This document shows, in pieces, positions 1-8,686 of a stretch of 64,000 nucleotides of DNA. The position numbers and the translations under genes were made by a program. The notes under the pieces were generated by a model. That model did no database searches and was not told where the DNA came from. It saw nothing but the letters and a program-made list of their open reading frames with translations. Origin of the DNA: Ignavibacteriae bacterium HGW-Ignavibacteriae-1 (GTDB lineage Bacteria; Bacteroidota; Ignavibacteria; Kapaibacteriales; UBA2268). Position 1 is the stretch's first letter. The number at the start of each line of letters is the position of its first letter. Where the stretch lies: NCBI GenBank assembly GCA_002839825.1, contig PGYU01000012.1:1-64000 (forward strand), in the 5' to 3' direction.

Positions 1-2
1 TT

Positions 3-92
3 CGCGTTGACCTATCCGAAATTCCCAATGGAGTATATTTTGTAATAGTAAATAATAATGAATACCGTTCGATGTTCATAAAGCGAGATTAA
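3..92 (+). CDS. C-terminal tail of a T9SS-sorted secreted protein (5' partial)
   Basis: Only the last 29 codons are inside the window, so the main body and function of this protein are unknown. The tail reads VDLSEIPNGVYFVIV, then a short polar stretch, and ends MFIKRD. This matches the last two beta strands of a type A T9SS C-terminal sorting domain, in which an L-(S/P)-x-G-x-Y motif is followed about 20 residues later by a basic end such as F-x-K. The parent protein is therefore probably exported across the inner membrane, moved through the T9SS translocon and attached to the surface or released. A strong terminator follows 27 bases after the stop codon. Confidence 0.75.
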   Translation, partial: RVDLSEIPNGVYFVIVNNNEYRSMFIKRD

Positions 93-118
93 GAGCATTT
101 AAAATGAATCATTTAAAA

Positions 119-150
119 AAACAATCGGTATAATTTTATACCGATTGTTT
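119..150. terminator. Bidirectional intrinsic terminator between convergent genes
   Basis: A perfect 14-bp stem (119-132 pairs with 137-150) encloses a 4-base loop. It has an A-run on its left side and a T-run on its right side, so it can end transcription from both directions. It lies between the stop codon of the T9SS tail at 92 and the stop codon of the minus-strand pseudouridine synthase gene at 155. Confidence 0.9.
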
Positions 151-154
151 TCAT

Positions 155-880
155 TTAGGCGCCATATTTACGCAAGGATTTGAGCAAAACCTCGAAATCG
201 AGTGGATACTCGGTATCGAAGCGAACTCTTTCGTTTTTAATGGGGTGAGTGAATTCGATTGATTTTGATTGCATGGTGATTCGCTTGATAATCGGCTTTT
301 CGACCACGTCTTTTGGAATATTATACCGGCGTTTAAGCATCGAAAGGTAGAAAGCGTCCGCTTTGCCGTAATGCGGGTCAACCAACAATGGATGCCCAAT
401 TGCCGCTACGTGTGCTCTCAGTTGATGTTGCCGCCCCGTTACAAGGTTGCATTCAAGCAATGTTGCTATTCTAAACCGCTCTAAAACCCGAATTTCAGTT
501 AGCGACTCTTTGCCTCGCGCAGAAGGTATGACCCCGCCTTTTCCGGCAGGGTCTGTTAGTAATGGAATATCAATAGCCAAATCATCTTTCATCAATTTGC
601 CTGAGATGACCGCATGGTAAAGTTTTGTCACTTCGCGGTTCTCGAATTGGTCATTGAGCGATTTATGGCTTAACGCAGTACGCGCAAAGACCATAACACC
701 GCCTGTATCGCGGTCTAATCTATGAACTGTATAAACTTCACCATAAATGCTACCCAAAAAATCCAAAGCATTTGGCAATAATTTGTTGAATCGGTCAGGA
801 ATCGAAAGCAATCCTGCCGGTTTGTCAATTACGATTATTTCATCGTCTTCGAATAATATTGTGCTCTCAAGGTTGTTCAT
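155..880 (-). CDS. RluA-family RNA pseudouridine synthase
   Basis: This 241-residue protein should isomerise specific uridines in rRNA or tRNA to pseudouridine. The RluA-family catalytic motif HRLDRDTGG is at residues 53-61, with Asp56 as the expected nucleophile. The later family motif GRQHQLRAH is also present. There is no N-terminal S4 domain and the protein is shorter than RluC or RluD, so it resembles the short RluA/TruC-like subgroup. The target base cannot be told from sequence. Its ATG overlaps the stop codon of folD (877-880), which suggests the two genes are transcribed and translated together from the folD side. Confidence 0.9.
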   Translation of the reverse strand: MNNLESTILFEDDEIIVIDKPAGLLSIPDRFNKLLPNALDFLGSIYGEVYTVHRLDRDTGGVMVFARTALSHKSLNDQFENREVTKLYHAVISGKLMKDDLAIDIPLLTDPAGKGGVIPSARGKESLTEIRVLERFRIATLLECNLVTGRQHQLRAHVAAIGHPLLVDPHYGKADAFYLSMLKRRYNIPKDVVEKPIIKRITMQSKSIEFTHPIKNERVRFDTEYPLDFEVLLKSLRKYGA

Positions 881-1758
881 CGCGCTTGCATTATTGCGGC
901 TTCGAGCGTATTGTACATCAGCATCGTGATTGTCATCGGTCCAACTCCGCCCGGAACAGGTGTAATGAGCGAGACTTTGTCATATACATCATTGAAATCT
1001 ACATCACCCGTCAAACGATAGCCTTTTTCGGTGCCGGGAGCTTCAACTCTGTTCGTGCCTACGTCAATTATCACAACTCCCTCTTTAATCATATCTCTTT
1101 TGATGATTTCAGGTGCTCCTGCAGCGGCTATCAAAACATCCGCTTGGCGAGTATAATATGCTATATCCTGTGCGGCAGTATGGCAAATTGTGACTATCGC
1201 ATTTGCGTCTTTGTTCTTTTGGTATAACAAGTTCGCAATCGGTTTACCCACGATATTGCTTCTGCCCAATACTACTGCATGTTTGCCTTTGAGCGATACA
1301 TTGCTCCTCTTCAATAATTCCATGATTCCGGCGGGTGTGCATGCTTGCAAGCAAGGTATTCCGGCAACTAATTTGCCCACATTTACGGGATGGAATCCGT
1401 CAACGTCTTTGTCAGGATTGATTCTCTTGATGACTTCCATATCGCTTACATGCTTCGGTAATGGCATTTGCACAAGTATTCCGTGTATGTCGGGGCGATT
1501 GTTCCACTCATCAATCATTGCTAATACTTGCTCTTGGCTTGTCGTTTCCGGCAAACGCTCAATAAGCGAATAAAAACCAAGCTTTTCGCATGTTTTTGCT
1601 TTCATTCCCACATAAACTTCCGATGCAGGGTCATTGCCCACTATCATCAATGCAAGTCCCGGAATTATTCCGGTACTTTCTTTAAATGCCGTTGCCTTTG
1701 AAAAGATTTCTTCTCTGATGTCTTGGGAAATTTTCTTCCCGTCAATAATTTTTTCCAT
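877..1758 (-). CDS. folD: Bifunctional methylenetetrahydrofolate dehydrogenase / methenyl-THF cyclohydrolase
   Basis: FolD interconverts 5,10-methylene-THF, 5,10-methenyl-THF and 10-formyl-THF in the cytoplasm, supplying one-carbon units for purines and initiator formyl-Met. The 293 residues match the normal family length of about 285-300. The catalytic Tyr/Lys pair lies in YVGMK (Tyr49, Lys53). The folate-site motif MPLPKHV, the nucleotide-binding motif GRSNIVGKP and the C-terminal PGGVGPMT signature are all present. It is the upstream gene of a two-gene minus-strand operon with the pseudouridine synthase, and it is divergent from dnaE across a 158-bp gap that probably holds both promoters. 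Confidence 0.97.
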   Translation of the reverse strand: MEKIIDGKKISQDIREEIFSKATAFKESTGIIPGLALMIVGNDPASEVYVGMKAKTCEKLGFYSLIERLPETTSQEQVLAMIDEWNNRPDIHGILVQMPLPKHVSDMEVIKRINPDKDVDGFHPVNVGKLVAGIPCLQACTPAGIMELLKRSNVSLKGKHAVVLGRSNIVGKPIANLLYQKNKDANAIVTICHTAAQDIAYYTRQADVLIAAAGAPEIIKRDMIKEGVVIIDVGTNRVEAPGTEKGYRLTGDVDFNDVYDKVSLITPVPGGVGPMTITMLMYNTLEAAIMQAR

Positions 1759-1916
1759 ATTTTAATTTGCTCTAATATAAGACTTTTACAAAATCCAAAA
1801 TACGATTTTTCGACTTAACTTTGACCGTTTAGAAAAATTTGTTGAAAACTTTTCAACTGAAATCAATATCTTGTACTTGAAAAAATTACTAATCAAAATT
1901 AAGTTTCGAGTCAAAA

Positions 1917-4900
1917 ATGTCATCTTACGTTCATTTACACAATCACACTCATTATTCATTATTAGATGCTGCTACAACTCCATCTCAGCTAATTGACGCT
2001 GCTATTGCAGACGGACAAGAGGCAATCGCATTGACTGACCACGGCAATATGTTTGGTGCAGTCGAATTCTTCAACTATGCCAAAAAGAACTCTATCAAGC
2101 CCATTATCGGAATGGAAGGTTATATCTCCGTCGGTTCTCGCTTTGAAAGAATCGCTACAAACAAAAACGAAAAAATCCGCAACTATTTTCATATTCTCTT
2201 GCTCGCCAAAGACCAACAAGGCTACAAAAATTTGATTAAGCTCTCTTCTTTGGCATATACAGAAGGTTTTTACTATCGCCCACGAATTGACAAAGAATTG
2301 TTAGAAAAGTATCACGAGGGACTGATTTGCACTTCAGCATGTATGGGAAGTATGGTAAACGCTTGGATTTTAGATGGTAATTACGAAAAAGCCTATTCGG
2401 AAGCAAAATATTATAAAGACATGTTTGGAGATGATTTTTATCTCGAAATCCAAAATCATGGACTGGAAAATGACCCTTTGATTCTGGAAAAAGTTCCCCG
2501 TATGGCTCGTGAATTGGACATCAAAATGACTGTCAGCAACGATATTCATTACCTCAAACCCGAACACGCTATTGCTCATAACGTTTTGCTTAGTATCAAA
2601 GATGCAAATCCATCGAACGGCAAGTTCATGAATATTCTCGAGCTCCGCTATGGTAAGCCGGAATTTTACTTCAAGTCCACAGAGCAAATGAAGCAGCTAT
2701 TCAAGGACTACCCCGATGCAATTGCAAATACAGTCGAAATCGCCGACAAATGCAATTTCGAAATTGATAAAACACGCGTTTTTCCTGATTTTCCATTACC
2801 AAAGGAAACAGAGTCAACGAATTTAGATGATTATTTACGCGAACTTGTTTATGAAGGTTTAACCAAAAAATACAATCCGGTTACGGATGAAATCCGCCAA
2901 AGAGTAGAATACGAATTGCAAGTAATTATTGACATGGGATTTTCGGGCTATTTTTTGATTGTGTGGGATTTCATAGTGGCAGCAAATAGGCTTGGCGTCC
3001 GAGTCGGTCCCGGTCGTGGTTCTGTCGTTGGCAGTGTCGTTGCATATGCTTTAGATATTACACTTGTTGACCCATTGCCTTATGATTTGCTTTTTGAAAG
3101 ATTTCTAAATCCCGAACGCTTCACCATGCCTGATATTGATATTGATTTCAACGATGAAAAGCGCGGTTTGGTAATTGATTATGTAAAGAATAAATATGGC
3201 GAAAAAGCTGTAGCACAAATCGTTACATTCGGAAAATTAACAACTAAAGCTGTTATTACCGATGTCGGGCGCGTTTTAGGTGTTGACCTAAGCACCATTC
3301 GGAAAATTACTAAGTTAATCCCTGTCAATTTGGGTAAAGTAACGCCTCTCGAAAAAGCCCTTGAACTCAAAGAATTACATTGGGTGAAAGATTCCCAAGA
3401 CCAAAAAATCAAAGATTTGATTGAATATTCCTTATTGCTCGAAAACAAAAATCGCCATACAGGTATTCACGCTGCCGGGATAGTAATAACAAAAGGGGAA
3501 ATAACCGATTATGTTCCGGTTTATAAGCCTAAGGAAACTGACGAAGCCGTTGTAGATATGGCTACTCAGTATAGTATGGGTGAACTGGAAGACGTCGGGC
3601 TCTTGAAAATGGACTTTCTCGGACTCAAAACACTTTCAATTATTGACCATACACTTGATATGATTGAAAAAAATCATGGTTTGCGGATAGATTTGGAAAA
3701 AATTGATTTTGAAGATAAGTCAACATATGACATGATTTCCGAGGGCGATACAACTGCAATATTCCAATTTGAATCCGACGGTATGCAAGAATACCTCAAA
3801 CGTCTCAAACCTCATAACCTCGAAGAACTTACGGCAATGAACGCTTTATATCGTCCGGGTCCGATGGAAAGCATTCCACTTTTTATTGACCGCAAGCACG
3901 GTCGCAAGTCCATAACTCTTCTTCACCCGATTATGGAAAAAGTGCTCAAAACAACTTATGGTATCATCGTTTATCAAGAGCAGGTTATGCAGTTGGTGCA
4001 AGTCATTGGCGGCTTTTCGCTAGGACAAGCCGATATTTTGCGTAGAGCTATGGGTAAGAAAAAAGTCAAAGAAATGGAAGCCATGAAACCGGAGTTTGTC
4101 AGAGGTGCAGCAGAAAAAGGCATTTCAAAATCTACAACTATGGAAATTTGGGATTTGATTAATAAATTTGCTGATTATGGATTCAACAAGTCACATGCTG
4201 TAGCTTATTCATATCTCGCTTTCCAAACAGCATGGCTCAAAGCTCATTACAGAGCAGAATTTTTCGCTGCAAATATGACTTCGAAACTCAATGAGTTATC
4301 CCAAATTATCAAACTTGTCGAAGAAGCCGAAAAATTCGGAATTTCGGTTGTGCCTCCTGATATTAACAAATCTGATTCGGTCTTTGTGGTCTCGGATAAT
4401 AAAATTTACTTTGCCTTATCTGCACTGAAAAATATCGGAGTTTCTGCAGTCCAACATATCGTAGAAATGAGGCAAGAAAAGCCATTTGCTTCATTTTTTG
4501 ATTTCGTCCGGCGAATTGATGCGAAATATATTAACAAACGTGGGCTTGAATCTCTTGTTTGTAGCGGTGCATTTGATTCTATCGAAAATAATAAACGTCG
4601 CGCCCTATATGATTCAATCGAATTGGCTCTCGAATTTTCCAAACGTGTCAATGATGGTTCTGATGGTGCTGAGAGCTTGTTTGGAGCCGATGTGGTTGAA
4701 ATTGACGTCGTAGAACCTACGCTTCCAGATGTTGATGAATGGTCGGAACGTGAAAGGCTCAAACACGAATTCGATGTAATGAATTATTATGTTACAGGTC
4801 ACCCACTCAATTCATATGAACCATTTATAACAGCTTTTTCCACAAAATTGGAAAATGGTGACGTGAGTAATCCCATCGGTTCGAGTTTGAGTTTTTGCGG

Positions 4901-5387
4901 TTCGGTGAGTGGCATTCGCCGACGAAACGATTCTAAGAACAACACTTTTGCATTTGCCGAGGTCGAAAATTTGCAATATAAAGCGGAAATGCAAATTTGG
5001 AGTAGAACATATGAAAATTTTGGGCATTTGCTCAACGAAAATTCAGTGCTTGTTTTCAGAGGAAAATTGACCGAAATTGAAGATAAGTATAAAGTAAATG
5101 TCGAAGAAATTTATAATTTGCATGACGCAATGAGCAGATATACTAAAGGTTTGAATATCCGAATCTTAGTTGATAAATATGATTTAAGTATTATTAATGA
5201 TATTAAAAACCTATTGACACGTGATTTTGGCACTGATATTAAAATTACATTCAATATCGAAAATAAGGATAAAAGCTTGCGGAAAACTTATGCAGTTTTT
5301 GGTTTTCATGCCAAATATGATGTCGAATCTATTATGAAACTATGCGATTTGGTTGGTAGCAACAATGTCCGTTTTGAATTGAAATAA
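1917..5387 (+). CDS. dnaE: DNA polymerase III alpha subunit (replicative polymerase)
   Basis: This 1156-residue protein is the catalytic subunit of the replicative polymerase (DnaE1 class by length). The N-terminus is a PHP domain starting HLHNHTHYSLLDA. The palm contains GPGRGSVVGS and the catalytic PDIDIDF motif, with metal-binding Asp406 and Asp408. A helix-hairpin-helix region with NKSHAVAYSYLAF follows. Near residue 925 an AESLFG segment resembles the beta-clamp-binding motif of DnaE proteins, and the C-terminal part fits the OB-fold and tau-binding domains. No proofreading exonuclease insertion is seen, so this is not PolC. The gene is followed by a short hairpin terminator. Confidence 0.97.
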   Translation: MSSYVHLHNHTHYSLLDAATTPSQLIDAAIADGQEAIALTDHGNMFGAVEFFNYAKKNSIKPIIGMEGYISVGSRFERIATNKNEKIRNYFHILLLAKDQQGYKNLIKLSSLAYTEGFYYRPRIDKELLEKYHEGLICTSACMGSMVNAWILDGNYEKAYSEAKYYKDMFGDDFYLEIQNHGLENDPLILEKVPRMARELDIKMTVSNDIHYLKPEHAIAHNVLLSIKDANPSNGKFMNILELRYGKPEFYFKSTEQMKQLFKDYPDAIANTVEIADKCNFEIDKTRVFPDFPLPKETESTNLDDYLRELVYEGLTKKYNPVTDEIRQRVEYELQVIIDMGFSGYFLIVWDFIVAANRLGVRVGPGRGSVVGSVVAYALDITLVDPLPYDLLFERFLNPERFTMPDIDIDFNDEKRGLVIDYVKNKYGEKAVAQIVTFGKLTTKAVITDVGRVLGVDLSTIRKITKLIPVNLGKVTPLEKALELKELHWVKDSQDQKIKDLIEYSLLLENKNRHTGIHAAGIVITKGEITDYVPVYKPKETDEAVVDMATQYSMGELEDVGLLKMDFLGLKTLSIIDHTLDMIEKNHGLRIDLEKIDFEDKSTYDMISEGDTTAIFQFESDGMQEYLKRLKPHNLEELTAMNALYRPGPMESIPLFIDRKHGRKSITLLHPIMEKVLKTTYGIIVYQEQVMQLVQVIGGFSLGQADILRRAMGKKKVKEMEAMKPEFVRGAAEKGISKSTTMEIWDLINKFADYGFNKSHAVAYSYLAFQTAWLKAHYRAEFFAANMTSKLNELSQIIKLVEEAEKFGISVVPPDINKSDSVFVVSDNKIYFALSALKNIGVSAVQHIVEMRQEKPFASFFDFVRRIDAKYINKRGLESLVCSGAFDSIENNKRRALYDSIELALEFSKRVNDGSDGAESLFGADVVEIDVVEPTLPDVDEWSERERLKHEFDVMNYYVTGHPLNSYEPFITAFSTKLENGDVSNPIGSSLSFCGSVSGIRRRNDSKNNTFAFAEVENLQYKAEMQIWSRTYENFGHLLNENSVLVFRGKLTEIEDKYKVNVEEIYNLHDAMSRYTKGLNIRILVDKYDLSIINDIKNLLTRDFGTDIKITFNIENKDKSLRKTYAVFGFHAKYDVESIMKLCDLVGSNNVRFELK

Positions 5388-5408
5388 CACTCATTTCGGG
5401 TGTTTTTC
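5386..5408 (+). terminator. Hairpin terminator after dnaE
   Basis: A 6-7 bp stem with one G-U pair (about 5386-5392 with 5398-5404) has a 5-base loop and is followed by T-residues. It begins just after the dnaE stop codon. The stem is short, so read-through into the downstream small gene is plausible. Confidence 0.55.
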
Positions 5409-5453
5409 GTTTGTCTAGAGAAGTTTATTGATACACTATTAAAAGGTTTGAAA

Positions 5454-5648
5454 ATGAAAAAAATTTTATCTTGGGTAATTGCGATTTTTGTTGCGTATAT
5501 ATTTGTAAAATTGATTTTCTTTATAATGAAAGTCACTTTTAATATTGTGGCATTTTCTTTCGTAACCATTATTTTTGTTGCGTTGTTGGCAGTTTTCGCA
5601 GTTCCTTTATACATAATTGTCAGAAAAAAACTTTTTTCGGGGAAATAA
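5454..5648 (+). CDS. Small two-helix membrane protein, unknown function
   Basis: I do not recognise a family for this 64-residue protein. The chosen start is the ATG at 5454 (MKKILSWVIAIF), because the reading frame upstream of it overlaps the dnaE terminator and has no Shine-Dalgarno sequence. The sequence is almost wholly hydrophobic: one helix at about residues 5-27 and a second at about 30-54, ending in the basic tail VRKKLFSGK. This predicts an inner-membrane hairpin. Its stop codon lies two bases before the TTG start of the next gene, so the two are probably co-translated. Confidence 0.6.
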   Translation: MKKILSWVIAIFVAYIFVKLIFFIMKVTFNIVAFSFVTIIFVALLAVFAVPLYIIVRKKLFSGK

Positions 5649-5649
5649 C

Positions 5650-6948
5650 TTGAAAACATTCGCCTCCTTTTGCATTGCAATCGCATGTATTGCAATCATG
5701 ATTCCTTCGCAGACAAAAGCACAACAAACTTCACAAGATTATACAATTGAATTGGCTCGGCTATTTTCGCAAGACCTTTTTGAAAGCAACGGCGTATTAT
5801 TCATGGAACCTGTGGTAAAAATGATAAACGCCACTTCCAATTCCAGATTTTTCAGTTCAGCATATATTCCACAGAAAGTTGAAAAGCCCTATTACCGAAT
5901 TGGTGTCCAATCAATGCTCGGATTTGTAACGGATAATTTGCGTTCGTTTACGCCTGTAATGCCCTCAAAAGAGTATAATTTCGCGGATTTGGGCGAGTTC
6001 ATTGGTTTCAATATATTAACCGGCGAAATTACGCGACTTGATACAGCCAAATTGATTCATTATATTTTCCTGAATATGATGTATGACGGCGTCCATGGCA
6101 AAAACAAGGGATTAATCCAAACGCCAAATTCAGCTTCGACTGCCATGGGCACAGGCAATACCAAATTTATTTTGCCTCATGAAAGTTTAGACTCGCTTTT
6201 CAGGGCACACCCCTTGTATAATTTCCCACAAATGCCGCAATTCCTGAAGGATACGATAAATTCTGCAATTTATCAGTTCCCGACCGAATTTACGCTTTAC
6301 GGCGGTAATGATTTGTCTGCAATTTTTGCGGCAGTTCCTCAGATTGAAATTGGTTCGCTTTATGGCACGGAATTGCTGTTTCGGCTTATTCCACCCGTTG
6401 ACCTTGGCGAAACAGTCGGTAAATTTGCTTTTTGGGGCCTTGGCTTGAAACATAGTATTTCGCAATATTTGCATAATAATCACAGACTTTCGGCTAATTT
6501 TGACGAGCCTGTCAATCCCTATGATATTGCTGTGCAGGTGGTTTATCAGGGAACTTCACTTGAAAACACTGTCGGTATTACAAAAGCCGATTTGAAAGCT
6601 AACGCAACGATTTATAATGCAAATTTGCATGGTAGCTATAATTTGGGCAAAGGTTTTGAAGCTTATACCGGAGTGGGATTCGAGCAAATTACAATCAATT
6701 CTACGTATAAATATTTTTTGCCTGTCGAAATTCAGTGGCAACTCGGGCTGCTCGAACAAGGAATGAACGAGCCTACTCCGGGTTATCCGGGCGACCAAAA
6801 TCCACAAAGTACCGATTTGACCTTTACGGACACAAATATTAAGTGGACAATAGGAATGACGGCAAAATTTGGTAATTTCAGGACCATTTTGGATTATAGT
6901 TTGAGCAAATTTAATGTCCTTAGTTTCGGGTTAGTTTACGAATTATAA
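5650..6948 (+). CDS. Exported outer-membrane-type protein, DUF6588-like
   Basis: The start is taken as the TTG at 5650, because it gives a clean signal peptide (MKTFASFCIAIACIAI, then a cleavage region ending TKAQQ) and has a GGGGA Shine-Dalgarno sequence about seven bases upstream. The mature part is rich in aromatic residues and alternating strands, and ends FNVLSFGLVYEL, as in outer-membrane barrels. The segment around GLGLKHSISQYL, with a nearby strand-rich region, resembles DUF6588 proteins of Bacteroidota, but this is from memory and not certain. It probably sits in the outer membrane. Its job is unknown; the neighbours are lipid A genes. Confidence 0.65.
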   Translation: MKTFASFCIAIACIAIMIPSQTKAQQTSQDYTIELARLFSQDLFESNGVLFMEPVVKMINATSNSRFFSSAYIPQKVEKPYYRIGVQSMLGFVTDNLRSFTPVMPSKEYNFADLGEFIGFNILTGEITRLDTAKLIHYIFLNMMYDGVHGKNKGLIQTPNSASTAMGTGNTKFILPHESLDSLFRAHPLYNFPQMPQFLKDTINSAIYQFPTEFTLYGGNDLSAIFAAVPQIEIGSLYGTELLFRLIPPVDLGETVGKFAFWGLGLKHSISQYLHNNHRLSANFDEPVNPYDIAVQVVYQGTSLENTVGITKADLKANATIYNANLHGSYNLGKGFEAYTGVGFEQITINSTYKYFLPVEIQWQLGLLEQGMNEPTPGYPGDQNPQSTDLTFTDTNIKWTIGMTAKFGNFRTILDYSLSKFNVLSFGLVYEL

Positions 6949-6959
6949 GGGATTCTTTT

Positions 6960-8054
6960 TTGAAACGCTACTTCATAATTGCCGGTGACCCTTCAGGGGA
7001 TTCACACGGTGCCTTGCTAATTCGCGAAATTCGTAAAATCGAACCCCAAAGCCACTTTTATGGCATCGGTGGTTCGGCGATGCTCGCCGAAGGCTTCGAT
7101 TCTATCATTCCTCAAAGCAGCGTGTCAGTAGTCGGATTCTGGGAAGTCCTCAAAAAATATTCATTCTTCAAAAACTTGCTTAATCGCTGCCAATCCATTT
7201 TACGCAACGACAAGCCCGATGCTTTCATACCAATTGACTATCCCGGATTCAATATCCGAATGGCAAAATACGCCAAATCAATCAATATTCCCGTGATTTA
7301 TTACATTGCTCCGCAACTTTGGGCTTGGGGTAAAGACCGAGCTAAGCAACTCGTTGGCAACGTTGACAAACTCCTCACAGTTTTTCCCTTCGAGACAGAA
7401 TTTTTTGCTCGATTTGGCATCAATACCGATTTCGTGGGTCATCCATTGCTTGATAATCCCGATTTTGAAAATATTTCACAGCTCGAAAGGGAAAATAAAT
7501 TGGCGTTTTTCCCCGGCAGTCGTGAGCAAGAAGTGGTCAAGCACCTGAAGCTTTTCACAAATATTTTGCAAGAAACAAGACTTCAAAATGAATTCCAAAT
7601 TTCAGTAGCAAAAGCCAAAAATGTCCCGAATACTGTTTATGATTCATTTGCCTCTCAATTTCAAAACATTGAATTTGAAAGCGATTCCGCAAACTTACTC
7701 AGAACTGCTAAAGCGGGTTTCATCAAAACCGGGACTTCAAATTTAGAGGCTTGTTTGGCTGAATTGCCTTTTGCGATGTACTACAAAACTTCAATAGTTT
7801 CGTATTTGATTGCAAAAAATCTTGTGAATTTGGAGCATATTTCAATTGTAAATATATTGACAAAGCGCAATACAATCCGAGAATTTGTCCAAAATGACAT
7901 TGAACCCAAAGCCGTCGCCAAGCACCTCAGACAATTGATGACTGATGACGCTCAACGCAAGGCAATGATTGATGAATTTAGAGAAATTAGAAGCTATCTC
8001 GGTGGTCCGGGCGCATCGAATCGTGCAGCAAAAATCATAAGCGAATTTAGATGA
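6960..8054 (+). CDS. lpxB: Lipid-A-disaccharide synthase
   Basis: LpxB condenses UDP-2,3-diacylglucosamine with lipid X to form the tetraacyl disaccharide of lipid A on the inner face of the inner membrane. The 364 residues fit the family. The N-terminus IIAGDPSGDSHGALL matches the GE(P/A)SGD motif of LpxB with Asp in place of Glu, and later segments such as IAPQLWAWG and FPGSREQEV match the family closely. The start is the TTG at 6960. The 3' end overlaps the next gene by four bases, giving a lpxB - acyltransferase - lpxK block. Confidence 0.95.
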   Translation: MKRYFIIAGDPSGDSHGALLIREIRKIEPQSHFYGIGGSAMLAEGFDSIIPQSSVSVVGFWEVLKKYSFFKNLLNRCQSILRNDKPDAFIPIDYPGFNIRMAKYAKSINIPVIYYIAPQLWAWGKDRAKQLVGNVDKLLTVFPFETEFFARFGINTDFVGHPLLDNPDFENISQLERENKLAFFPGSREQEVVKHLKLFTNILQETRLQNEFQISVAKAKNVPNTVYDSFASQFQNIEFESDSANLLRTAKAGFIKTGTSNLEACLAELPFAMYYKTSIVSYLIAKNLVNLEHISIVNILTKRNTIREFVQNDIEPKAVAKHLRQLMTDDAQRKAMIDEFREIRSYLGGPGASNRAAKIISEFR

Positions 8055-8647
8055 CAGAATTGAAATTCAAACATAGAATTTTTATCAAAATTGTCAATTT
8101 GTTGAGCAATACTTGGCGCTTTCATGTGAACGACAATATGCCCTTAAAGCCGGCAATAATCCTTTTTTGGCATGGCTTGATGCTGCCCGGTTGGAAATTC
8201 TACGAGGGACGCGATGCATATGCGCTCGTCAGTACCAGTAAAGATGGCGAAATACTGACAAATTTACTCCAAAAGTGGGATTTCAATATACTTCGTGGTT
8301 CGTCCTCGAAGCAAGGAAAGGAAGCCCTCGAGCAAATGAATGAAATCGCTCCCCAAGGATTTCTGCTCATTACACCCGATGGTCCCAGAGGTCCCTCGCA
8401 AGAGATGAAAGCAGGCGCAGTTGTGACTTCCGTTAAATCGCAAGTGCCGATTTATCTATGCGGAATCAAAATTTCCAAGAAAATTACATTCAAAAAAAGT
8501 TGGGACAAATTTGAACTACCACTGCCATTCAGCAAAATTGAACTTACTTTCGATGGACCACATTTATTTCCGCAATCTTCAAACCGTGAAGAAATTTCAT
8601 CTTTTATTCAGGATTTAAACACAAAATTGTTATATTTACTAAAGTGA
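8051..8647 (+). CDS. DUF374 / lysophospholipid-acyltransferase-like protein
   Basis: This 198-residue protein matches the DUF374 family, which is related to LPLAT acyltransferases. Visible family features are ILFWHGLMLPGW, where the His stands in place of the HX4D catalytic motif, the VSTSKDGEILT segment, RGSSSKQGKEAL and TPDGPRGPSQEMKAG. Its place between lpxB and lpxK, overlapping lpxB by four bases, suggests a role in lipid A acylation or another membrane-lipid transfer. I infer this from context, since DUF374 proteins have no firm reaction assigned. No signal peptide is seen, so it is probably a peripheral inner-membrane enzyme. Confidence 0.85.
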   Translation: MTELKFKHRIFIKIVNLLSNTWRFHVNDNMPLKPAIILFWHGLMLPGWKFYEGRDAYALVSTSKDGEILTNLLQKWDFNILRGSSSKQGKEALEQMNEIAPQGFLLITPDGPRGPSQEMKAGAVVTSVKSQVPIYLCGIKISKKITFKKSWDKFELPLPFSKIELTFDGPHLFPQSSNREEISSFIQDLNTKLLYLLK

Positions 8648-8686
8648 TATTTTGTAAATTTTGTTTTAGATTGTTTGAAAAATGAT

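Noticed and set aside
1759-1916. Bacteroidota-type promoter (TAnnTTTG with upstream TTG) before dnaE
   Set aside because: TAACTTTG occurs at about 1817 but no TTG lies at the expected distance upstream; similar single matches elsewhere were equally weak, so none is listed.
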